Shown here piece after piece: positions 1-5,977 of a DNA stretch of 6,677 bases. Under the pieces are notes generated by a model, which did no database searches, was not told the origin of the DNA, and was given only the letters and a program-made list of their open reading frames with translations. The translations under genes and the position numbers were made by a program. The DNA is from Thermoprotei archaeon (GTDB taxonomy: Archaea > Thermoproteota > Thermoprotei > QMSL01 > B3-G16), in NCBI GenBank assembly GCA_003649665.1, contig QMSL01000075.1, positions 1 to 6,677 of the forward strand, read 5' to 3'. The stretch's first letter is position 1, and each line of letters begins with the position of its first letter.

Positions 1-1098
1 ATTCTCATCTCGTGTAAATAAAACTGCATTACCTAATTCCCTTCCATATACTTGCCTCTCAACTCTCTCCCTTCGTGAAGGTACGGCATCCGAGACCCTG
101 ATAATTATGTCCGATAGACGGAGTATAGTCTCAAGGTACTTTAAAGTACACGTTCTAAGGGAATCTATAAGCTCGTTTTCGTACTCCACGACTTCTACTT
201 TCTTCCCTCGTCTGGATAGGATCATGTCTATTGCGCGTAATACCTTATCTCGCTCATAATCGTATCTGAAACTCGTCTGTAGCGTAAGTGTGTAGTATCC
301 CAAGTAAGTTTTCGTGTAAAGATCTATGTTATCAGGCGAGAGGTGTCCTCTGAATGGTAATGTGCCACTTCCTATTATCGGAAATACGCCTATACTCATC
401 TCATTAGCTAATTCCCATAACTTACTTAATGCTATCTTAATTCCCACTGCGGATGTTAAATGCCCGTATGCAAGAGCTGAATCGGATTTCCCTAAGAACA
501 CTCGTATGTGGTCGAAGTACGCTCCTAAGAATTTTCTTCCCATCGTAATATATGACTCAATTAACTCGTTTATTCTTAGCATTGTATTTATATCCTCGAC
601 TAACGGGATTACGCATATTTCTTCATCGCTTACTAAGCCTAGCTCCTCTCTCGCAAATCCTGATAGCTTTATAATCCTCCTCTGAACGCCGATAAGTTCG
701 TATACGTTTAATGTCATTGGATGTATTATGTACTTTACGGTGCAAATGTTAAATTCCTTGGTCGACATAACGTTTGCCATTATTGCGGATAAAAGCGAAA
801 TTATATGTCTCTCTGGACTCTCTCTACTAAATGATGAACACCTAACTGATAGTAAGAAGTCTTTTCCAGGTTTTACCTTAAGATCCAAATTCAATTCCTT
901 AATCCTCTTTAAGATCCAGACTGGCTGAAGAAATGGTGTAAGTTTCCCCTCATAATCTATCATCTTTTCATCACAACCGAATCCTCCACATTGGTGGGGT
1001 AATACATCTTTCACGGCTTCCTCAACCTCATCCTTTATAGAGAAGTATCTTGAGGCACTATCGGGATGCTGTGTAGCCATTAGCGTCGGTACATCCAT
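1..1098 (-). CDS. ppcA: Archaeal-type phosphoenolpyruvate carboxylase, N-terminal 366 residues (3' end beyond window)
   Basis: Carboxylates phosphoenolpyruvate with bicarbonate to oxaloacetate and phosphate, an anaplerotic cytoplasmic reaction. Reading the minus strand from the ATG at 1098 gives 366 codons without a stop to the window edge; archaeal-type enzymes are about 480-520 residues, so roughly the last quarter to third is missing. Family landmarks are visible: MATQHPDSASRYF at residues 7-19, whose His11 I take as the counterpart of the catalytic His in the TAHP motif of bacterial PEPC; DYEGKLTPF at 48-56; VFLGKSDSALAYGH at 200-213; and GSGTLPFRGHLSPDN at 243-257. The start is well fixed: an in-frame TAG lies at 1113-1111 with no other start codon between, and GGTGAG precedes the ATG by 6 nt. 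It is divergent from the tRNA gene and unrelated to the galactose genes. The reading frame looks intact in the part seen. The family assignment is confident and comes from recognised motifs, not from a search. Confidence 0.93.
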   Translation of the reverse strand, partial: MDVPTLMATQHPDSASRYFSIKDEVEEAVKDVLPHQCGGFGCDEKMIDYEGKLTPFLQPVWILKRIKELNLDLKVKPGKDFLLSVRCSSFSRESPERHIISLLSAIMANVMSTKEFNICTVKYIIHPMTLNVYELIGVQRRIIKLSGFAREELGLVSDEEICVIPLVEDINTMLRINELIESYITMGRKFLGAYFDHIRVFLGKSDSALAYGHLTSAVGIKIALSKLWELANEMSIGVFPIIGSGTLPFRGHLSPDNIDLYTKTYLGYYTLTLQTSFRYDYERDKVLRAIDMILSRRGKKVEVVEYENELIDSLRTCTLKYLETILRLSDIIIRVSDAVPSRRERVERQVYGRELGNAVLFTRDEN

Positions 1099-1104
1099 AG
1101 CGCA

Positions 1105-1110
1105 CTCACC
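1105..1110 (-). promoter_or_regulatory. Ribosome binding site of ppcA
   Basis: On the minus strand GGTGAG sits 6 nt before the ATG at 1098 and matches the anti-Shine-Dalgarno of archaeal 16S rRNA. It supports that start. However, the TATA box predicts a transcript beginning near 1105, so the site may be only partly transcribed. Confidence 0.55.
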
Positions 1111-1125
1111 CTATTACATCACGGC

Positions 1126-1136
1126 TTTTAATTATT
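1126..1136 (-). promoter_or_regulatory. TATA box (box A) of ppcA
   Basis: The minus strand reads AATAATTAAAA here, preceded by a purine-containing stretch that could serve as BRE. Its centre is about 33 bp upstream of the ppcA ATG, which with the usual archaeal spacing of about 25 bp predicts initiation near 1105 and a very short leader. This is inferred from sequence and spacing only. Confidence 0.45.
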
Positions 1137-1194
1137 CCAAAGGGTGACATATAATATTTCTAATGCGAAGTACCATCAGTATACGAACGTATTG

Positions 1195-1203
1195 CTTATA
1201 TAA
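1195..1203 (+). promoter_or_regulatory. TATA box of the tRNA-Thr gene
   Basis: CTTATATAA is close to the crenarchaeal TATA consensus. It lies about 39 bp before the first base of the mature tRNA, so transcription would start around 1224 and leave a 5' leader of roughly a dozen nucleotides for RNase P to remove. A weaker AT-rich alternative lies at 1211-1220. It shares the 139-bp intergenic region with the divergent ppcA promoter. Confidence 0.55.
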
Positions 1204-1237
1204 CTCTATCTTTAGATAATGGAAATGGTTATAGGAA

Positions 1238-1335
1238 GCCCCGGTAGCTCAGCTAGGTAGAGCGCGGGCCTTGTAAGACCTTGTACAACCCAAGAGAGCC
1301 CGTGGTCCCGGGTTCGAATCCCGGCCGGGGCTCCA
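1238..1335 (+). tRNA. tRNA-Thr(UGU) with a 21-nt intron and encoded CCA
   Basis: The cloverleaf is complete. Acceptor stem GCCCCGG (1238-1244) pairs perfectly with CCGGGGC (1325-1331). The D arm has GCTC/GAGC (1247-1250 with 1260-1263). Anticodon stem CGGGC (1265-1269) pairs with GCCCG (1298-1302) around the interrupted loop. The variable loop is TGGTC (1303-1307). The T arm is CCGGG/CCCGG around TTCGAAT (1308-1324). With the intron removed the anticodon loop is CTTGTAA, giving anticodon TGT (1272-1274) for threonine ACA codons. The discriminator is T at 1332, as is common for archaeal tRNA-Thr, and CCA is encoded at 1333-1335. The mature molecule is 77 nt. A T-rich tract just downstream (about 1336-1355) could serve for termination, but that is weak. 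Confidence 0.96.
1276..1296 (+). other. tRNA-Thr intron (position 37/38) with bulge-helix-bulge splice sites
   Basis: The intron interrupts the anticodon loop after A37 (1275). CTTG of the 5' exon (1270-1273) pairs with CAAG in the intron (1291-1294), giving the 4-bp central helix. This is flanked by 3-nt bulges TAA (1274-1276) and AGA (1295-1297), and cutting each after its second base yields exactly the 1275/1276 and 1296/1297 junctions. The helix on the intron side is poor (only G1277-C1290 is obvious), so this is a relaxed motif with about one good outer helix, the anticodon stem. Such motifs are cut by the archaeal tRNA splicing endonuclease. The intron also contains a second copy of the anticodon-loop sequence (see findings). 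Confidence 0.9.
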
Positions 1336-1371
1336 TTATTCTTACTTAATATCTTACAATACGTACTCCTA

Positions 1372-1387
1372 TTTACCTTCCGGTAAA
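1372..1387. promoter_or_regulatory. Inverted repeat, candidate operator upstream of the alpha-galactosidase
   Basis: TTTACC and GGTAAA form perfect 6-bp arms around the spacer TTCC, ending 15 bp before the TATA box of the alpha-galactosidase gene. The position suits a dimeric regulator acting on that promoter, or less likely a weak hairpin behind the tRNA. I did not find the same arms upstream of galT, so co-regulation of both transcripts through this site is not supported. Confidence 0.35.
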
Positions 1388-1402
1388 ATGACCCACATTA
1401 AT

Positions 1403-1412
1403 CCTTAAATAG
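1403..1412 (+). promoter_or_regulatory. TATA box of the alpha-galactosidase gene (leaderless transcript predicted)
   Basis: CCTTAAATAG lies with its centre about 27 bp before the ATG at 1435. With the normal archaeal spacing, transcription would start at or one or two bases before the A of that ATG, giving a leaderless mRNA. Consistent with this, no Shine-Dalgarno sequence precedes the start. Confidence 0.6.
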
Positions 1413-1434
1413 CATTTCAAAACTACGATAACCC

Positions 1435-3606
1435 ATGGAACGCACTAGTGTATCCGTAAGGGATGGATCATTAACCTTTAAAGTAAAAGGGACTAAGTTC
1501 GTTGAATTTACTCCTTTATTCGCTGTAAAGGGTAAGCTAGCTCCAATCAAGAAATTAAGAATGAAGGAACAAGGTGAAGGTTTAAAGTTCACTGGCGAGG
1601 TTGAGGGCATCAGTTGTAACATTGTCCTTATGAAAACCTCTAGGGATAATGTCGATGTACTGGTATTTAAGGCTCAATGTGATGATGGGTTTACTAATGA
1701 TGGCATAATCTGTGCGCTCACATCAAGTGGAGTTTGTAATTTTGATAGAATGCTAGCTTATCATTTTACATACACTCCTCCAAAATATTTTGGAGGGAAG
1801 GTTGACGAACCCTTTGACTATCCTGCTGTAGTTGAGAAACTAGACGAGATACGATATGATCCATGGAGCTATCCATGGCACGCAAAGAAGATAAGTGAAT
1901 TTCCCTATCACTTAAAGGTCTCACAAGTGCTCTTTAAACTTAAAGATGGCACCTATGTCTTCCTACTTCCCCTAACAAATAGCGGATGCAGGGGCTACAT
2001 CTCACACTTTAAGGATGATCAATTTGATATACTTCTAAACTCCTATTGCAAGATGGCTTGGAAGAACGCCTTCATACTAGCTATTGGTGTCGGTAATGAT
2101 CCATATGTAGTAATCGAGAAGACATATGATGTTGCTTTTGAGCGCCTTGGCAGAAGCTTATGCTTAAGGAAGAATAAGAAGTATCCTGATGAGCTAGAGT
2201 ATCTGGGCTGGTGCAGTTGGAACGCTTATTGGAGAGAGATATCCGAAGATAAAATAATTTATGCGTATAACCGTTTCAAGAAGCTAAACTTGCCAATACG
2301 CATGTTCCTAATAGATGACGGGTGGATAGACTCATCCGATGAGCGAATAAGGCGCTTTGAGGCAGACTCTAATAAGTTCCCTCATGGCTTTAAACACTTA
2401 GTGGCAAGACTTAAGGAAAGGGCAGTATATGTGGGATTATGGCATGCATTGAACGGCTACTGGAATGGAATAGATCCAGAAAGTGAGCTTGGTAAAACGT
2501 ATAAGGCATACTTAATGGAAAGTGCTGATGGAAAGTTAGTTCCTGATCCTACTGATATGAAGGCCCTTAAGTTCTACCTTGACTGGTATGGATTCATTTC
2601 ACGTTGTGGATTTGATTTTATAAAGGTTGATAATCAATCCTTCATGACTTACTCCTATAGAGGGAAGATACCTTGTGAAGAAGCTGCAAGACGTATTGAA
2701 GAAGCAATACAGATGGCCGCTAGCTTAAATGGTCTCAACATATTGAACTGTATGGCACAGATACCTGAAGCTTACTTCAACTGGTATATATCCAACGTTG
2801 CTAGGGCTTGCGTAGACTATATTGTTCCTCATAAGAGATCGAGGGATAAGCTTCACATATACTTCTGTGTGTATAATGCTCTCTGGCTATCTCAAGTGGC
2901 TTATCCAGATTACGATATGTTCCAAACACATGATCCTTTAGCTGTACAACAAGCTGTAGCTAGAGCAGTAAGCGGCGGCCCGGTCTACGTGACAGATGAA
3001 CCTGATAAAACAAGACCTGAAATAATAAAGAAACTAGCCCTTAGCAATGGCAAGTTGCCTAGACCTGATATTCCTGCACTTCCTACGGAAGATGTACTAA
3101 TGAGGGATCCATATAATGAACATGTGGCGTTAAAAGCGTTCACTCACGCTAAGGTAGCTGGAGTTGGCACTTATGGAATAATAGCCGCGTTCAATATAAC
3201 CAAGGATAACGTAGCTGTAGACGTAAGCATATCACCTTCTGATGCTAGACTTAAGGAAGAGAAGTACGTGGTATATGAGTACTTTAGTGAGAAATATTAC
3301 CTAGTAGAAAGGAGCGAAAGCATCTCGCTAACTTTAGATCCCTTAGAGACAAAACTCTTCATAATTGCACCGCTTCAGAAATGGATAGTACCCATAGGCT
3401 TAAACGATATATTCATAATGCCTAAGGGCATGGAGTATGCAATGCTATTTGACGACGAGGCTATAGTTAAGCTAAGAGATGTAGGTACTCTCTTAGCATA
3501 CACTGAAGAAGAGGTACATGTAGAGGGAGGCGATGTAGTTTCGTACAAGCCACTTCTTAAAGTTAAGTGTAGAAACGACATCATTAGGATAAAAAGAAGG
3601 GCTTAA
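1435..3606 (+). CDS. GH36 alpha-galactosidase, raffinose synthase/Sip1 type
   Basis: Likely an intracellular retaining alpha-galactosidase that releases galactose from alpha-galactosides. The 723 residues show an N-terminal beta-sandwich region (about 1-250), a TIM barrel opened by GWCSWNAYW (258-266) with FLIDDGW (291-297), the nucleophile motif FIKVDNQ (395-401, Asp399), a probable acid/base at Asp461 in RACVDY, and PDYDMFQTHDP (491-501), followed by a C-terminal beta domain. This is the raffinose synthase/seed imbibition family, to which the Sulfolobus solfataricus alpha-galactosidase GalS also belongs; plant members are about 750-780 residues. There is no signal peptide or membrane segment. 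An in-frame TAA at 1429-1431 makes ATG 1435 the first possible start. It converges on galK with 2 bp between stops. The galTK neighbourhood supports galactose release; transglycosylation or another alpha-galactoside substrate remains possible. The acid/base assignment is by motif position only. Confidence 0.87.
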   Translation: MERTSVSVRDGSLTFKVKGTKFVEFTPLFAVKGKLAPIKKLRMKEQGEGLKFTGEVEGISCNIVLMKTSRDNVDVLVFKAQCDDGFTNDGIICALTSSGVCNFDRMLAYHFTYTPPKYFGGKVDEPFDYPAVVEKLDEIRYDPWSYPWHAKKISEFPYHLKVSQVLFKLKDGTYVFLLPLTNSGCRGYISHFKDDQFDILLNSYCKMAWKNAFILAIGVGNDPYVVIEKTYDVAFERLGRSLCLRKNKKYPDELEYLGWCSWNAYWREISEDKIIYAYNRFKKLNLPIRMFLIDDGWIDSSDERIRRFEADSNKFPHGFKHLVARLKERAVYVGLWHALNGYWNGIDPESELGKTYKAYLMESADGKLVPDPTDMKALKFYLDWYGFISRCGFDFIKVDNQSFMTYSYRGKIPCEEAARRIEEAIQMAASLNGLNILNCMAQIPEAYFNWYISNVARACVDYIVPHKRSRDKLHIYFCVYNALWLSQVAYPDYDMFQTHDPLAVQQAVARAVSGGPVYVTDEPDKTRPEIIKKLALSNGKLPRPDIPALPTEDVLMRDPYNEHVALKAFTHAKVAGVGTYGIIAAFNITKDNVAVDVSISPSDARLKEEKYVVYEYFSEKYYLVERSESISLTLDPLETKLFIIAPLQKWIVPIGLNDIFIMPKGMEYAMLFDDEAIVKLRDVGTLLAYTEEEVHVEGGDVVSYKPLLKVKCRNDIIRIKRRA

Positions 3607-3608
3607 TA

Positions 3609-4877
3609 TCACTCACGACGTAATCCATCATCTATTTCTACGATCCAACCCCTCTTTGCGCCAGCTGATAACCCCTCCTCTAGTACTTTCTTCCCTACTT
3701 CTCTATTTGGAGCTAAGGCTATTAGTGAGCCTCCAAGTCCAGCTCCTGAGAGCTTTACTCCATAAGCTCCTGCATCAAGTGCTTTATTTCTTATTTTCTC
3801 TAAAACTGGTAGACTTAAGTCATAAAGGTCTCTTAAGAGCTCATGCTGATAATTCATTATTACGCCAAGCAACTTCAGGTCTTTATCTTCACTAGATCGA
3901 ATTGCATCCCTTATAGAGTCGTGGAAATGAGCTGGCAATATTTTTAAGAATTCATTTTCCTTAATTAACTCTCCTCTCATTATTCTTAATGCAATTTCTG
4001 TCGACGTATTCATCCTTAGCGTAAACTCTATCCTTCTAGCAGGAACATCTGGTAACCTCCTTAGAAATGGCTCTATTTCCTCTATGCCTATTTTCTCCCA
4101 TAATGGTTCATCATATCGCTTTCCAAGTTTATTCCTAAGACTTGCTGGAAGGTCATCCATACTCATAAGTAAGCTTAATCCTTCGTTTATCTCCGATTGC
4201 CTCCTAGGATGTATGTCCGCAGTACTATGCTTTATTCCTGAGTCGAGTACTACGAACGTTCCCCTCCTAAAATCTATCTCCTCGACATTATATGGAGGTC
4301 TAGTCTCGATTCTTATGACTTTACCAAAAGCTGAACCATATTGATCTAATCGACCGCAAGGCACTCCCATTATGTCATGCTCTGCATGATATGCTAACTC
4401 TGCTATCTCCTTTCGAGAAAAGCTAAGGTCATATGCGTATGTTATCGCTCCTAGAAATGACACAAGCAACGCCGCACTACTTGCTAACCCACCGCCAACA
4501 GGAACAGAGCTAAGTATCCCTACCTTCATCCCAGAGAGCTTTATCCCCCTCTCCTTAAGCGCCATTATTCCTGCACGTAAGTAATTACCAAACCACTTTC
4601 CTGGTCTTAACTCTACTTTATCAAGCGTGAATACGTCCTCGTAATCTTCTCCTTCCATTTTTAAGTTATAGGAAACTATGTGGATTTCATTAGTATCTTT
4701 AAGTACCTTGACCGCAATATATGTTCTTAGATTTATCCCCACGGAGACCACAGGCAGTCCTTTATAGTCTTGATGTGTGTTAAGGAAGTCAAGTCGTCCT
4801 GGACTAGATGCAATTACATCAGGGCGTTCACCGAATGTTTCTTTAAACTTCATGTTCAACTCATGTCCTAAGCTCAT
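3609..4877 (-). CDS. galK: Galactokinase-like GHMP kinase with divergent sugar-binding signature
   Basis: Predicted to phosphorylate galactose at C1 with ATP, the first Leloir step. All GHMP kinase motifs are present in its 422 residues: motif 1 SPGRLDFLNTHQDY (25-38), the phosphate-binding loop PVGGGLASSAAL (126-137), CGRLDQ (174-179) with Asp178 as expected catalytic base, and motif 3 VKLSGAGLGGS (374-384). Canonical galactokinases read GRxNxIGEHTDY in motif 1; here His35 and Asp37 are kept but Glu, which contacts the sugar C6 hydroxyl, is Thr34. The protein is also longer than most archaeal galactokinases (about 350), with extra sequence around 240-270 and 303-335. It overlaps galT by 4 bp (ATGA), with GGTGGT 5 nt before the ATG. 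The operon context argues for galactose. A kinase for a related sugar such as arabinose, fucose or a deoxy or amino sugar is the alternative. Confidence 0.82.
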   Translation of the reverse strand: MSLGHELNMKFKETFGERPDVIASSPGRLDFLNTHQDYKGLPVVSVGINLRTYIAVKVLKDTNEIHIVSYNLKMEGEDYEDVFTLDKVELRPGKWFGNYLRAGIMALKERGIKLSGMKVGILSSVPVGGGLASSAALLVSFLGAITYAYDLSFSRKEIAELAYHAEHDIMGVPCGRLDQYGSAFGKVIRIETRPPYNVEEIDFRRGTFVVLDSGIKHSTADIHPRRQSEINEGLSLLMSMDDLPASLRNKLGKRYDEPLWEKIGIEEIEPFLRRLPDVPARRIEFTLRMNTSTEIALRIMRGELIKENEFLKILPAHFHDSIRDAIRSSEDKDLKLLGVIMNYQHELLRDLYDLSLPVLEKIRNKALDAGAYGVKLSGAGLGGSLIALAPNREVGKKVLEEGLSAGAKRGWIVEIDDGLRRE

Positions 4878-5896
4878 ATACTACCACCACATTTGCCTAA
4901 ATATTCCTTAGACCTAGATAGGAATTTAAGACATGCCTTCCGTAATTCTTCTGCTTTTTCCTCAGGAATTCCATCATATGTAAAGGTCCACATTCCCCAC
5001 TCGATACCTGCTGCGTATTTCAGCTTATCTCTTTCCCTATATGGAGGATAGAACTCAATATGCATGTGGTAATATTCATATGCTCCTTCATCAGTTGGCT
5101 TCTGATGAAACACCATTATGTATGGCATATCTCTATCGAAGAGCGCGTTATAAGTACCCGTCATAACGCGTAAAGCGTCTGCTAACGCTAATTTCTCCTT
5201 ATCTGATAAGTCGGCAAGTGAAGTCACATGCCTTTTAGGATATACATGTACTTCGTAGGGCCACATGGCGTAAAACGGCAATGTGCAGATGAAGGCATTG
5301 TTTTCGTATATTATTCTTGTTCTTTCCTTAATCTCCTTCTCTATTATTGTACATATGAGGCATTTACCCTTCTCCTTATAGTACTTCTCCATATTCCTAA
5401 GCTCTATGGTTATTCTAGGTGGAATGAATGGTAATGCATATATCTGCGAATGGGGATGAGTTAATGAGACACCTATTTCCTTACCTTTATTCCTAAATAT
5501 CGCAACATACTTTACTTCTGGTATATTTCCTAATTTAACGTACTCCTCTGTAAAGACCTCGATCACCTTCTTCATGTGGTTTAACGTTAGATCACATAGA
5601 TCTCCTTCATGCTCAGGTGTCTCTATAACGACTTCACATACCCCTACCGCTCTTCCACTTTTAAATAATTCATCACATCGCGTGGGCTCTTTTGCATCTA
5701 ATGAAAGTGCTGGATACTTGTTCGGCAATACCAAAACGTCCCATTCTCCCTTATCCTTAGTCTCAGGAGCTCCTGGACAGAAGGGACAGAAATGCTTTTT
5801 CTCCTCGGGCCTCCAAGGCCTCTTCGCGCGATGTCCTGCAACTATTATCCAGCAGCCAAGGAGAGGATTCCATCTTAGCTCATGAGCTTTGTCCAT
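4874..5896 (-). CDS. galT: Galactose-1-phosphate uridylyltransferase
   Basis: Transfers UMP from UDP-glucose to galactose 1-phosphate through a uridylyl-histidine intermediate, the second Leloir step, in the cytoplasm. Counting from ATG 5896 (340 residues): ELRWNPLLG and AGHRAKRPW near the N-terminus are the family signature; CPFC (37-40) with His107 and His147 are probable zinc ligands matching Cys52, Cys55, His115 and His164 of the E. coli enzyme; THPHSQ (146-151) holds the nucleophile His149 and Gln151. The C-terminal half has a second CLIC pair (179-182) and HMHIEFYPP (277-285), showing the duplicated HIT-like fold. A TTG codon at 5914 would add six residues but lies only about 10 bp from the TATA box, upstream of the predicted transcript start, so ATG 5896 is preferred. 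It is the first gene of a two-gene operon with galK, and no key residue is missing. Confidence 0.93.
   Translation of the reverse strand: MDKAHELRWNPLLGCWIIVAGHRAKRPWRPEEKKHFCPFCPGAPETKDKGEWDVLVLPNKYPALSLDAKEPTRCDELFKSGRAVGVCEVVIETPEHEGDLCDLTLNHMKKVIEVFTEEYVKLGNIPEVKYVAIFRNKGKEIGVSLTHPHSQIYALPFIPPRITIELRNMEKYYKEKGKCLICTIIEKEIKERTRIIYENNAFICTLPFYAMWPYEVHVYPKRHVTSLADLSDKEKLALADALRVMTGTYNALFDRDMPYIMVFHQKPTDEGAYEYYHMHIEFYPPYRERDKLKYAAGIEWGMWTFTYDGIPEEKAEELRKACLKFLSRSKEYLGKCGGSI
4883..4888 (-). promoter_or_regulatory. Ribosome binding site of galK inside galT
   Basis: The minus strand reads GGTGGT five nucleotides before the galK ATG, within the last codons of galT. Together with the ATGA overlap it supports translational coupling and fixes the galK start at 4877 rather than at the in-frame Met codon at residue 9. 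Confidence 0.6.
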
Positions 5897-5919
5897 GCTC
5901 TCGTCCTCTATCAAAATGC

Positions 5920-5931
5920 ATATCTTTAATT
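5920..5931 (-). promoter_or_regulatory. TATA box of the galT-galK operon
   Basis: The minus strand reads AATTAAAGATAT around these positions. Its centre is about 29 bp before ATG 5896, which predicts transcription starting within a few bases of that codon and hence a leaderless or nearly leaderless galT message. This placement is the main argument against the TTG codon at 5914 as start. It also indicates that galTK is transcribed separately from the upstream isomerase-like gene, although readthrough is possible. The rest of the gap between 5897 and 5977 shows no other clear signal. Confidence 0.55.
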
Positions 5932-5977
5932 ATCCTCATGTGCCAATGTATGATTAAGTCTAAAGGTGCTTTTATTT

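Noticed and set aside
326..928. Two plus-strand open frames of 119 and 66 codons.
   Set aside because: They lie opposite the continuous minus-strand ppcA frame, have no recognisable motifs or promoter, and are antisense shadows.
1281..1288. Palindrome TTGTACAA as a regulator binding site.
   Set aside because: It lies inside the tRNA intron and is explained by the anticodon-loop repeat plus the sequence that follows; its 2-nt spacer also rules out a stable RNA hairpin.
1308..1335. tRNA 3' end as an attachment site for an integrated element.
   Set aside because: I saw no second copy of the 3' segment in the window and no integrase; the downstream genes look like ordinary metabolic genes.
1398..1622. 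Minus-strand open frame of 74 codons over the start of the alpha-galactosidase gene.
   Set aside because: It is antisense to a well-supported gene and its promoter, with no family resemblance.
3375..3895. Short open frames antisense to the 3' ends of the alpha-galactosidase and galK genes.
   Set aside because: They are low-complexity Ser/Leu-rich translations, typical of antisense shadows of real coding sequence.
4084..5885. Plus-strand open frames of 68-103 codons opposite galK and galT.
   Set aside because: Both minus-strand genes carry complete catalytic motifs across these stretches; the plus frames show none.
5912..5914. TTG as start of galT.
   Set aside because: It would add six residues but sits about 10 bp from the TATA box, upstream of the expected transcript start; the ATG at 5896 fits the family N-terminus and the promoter.
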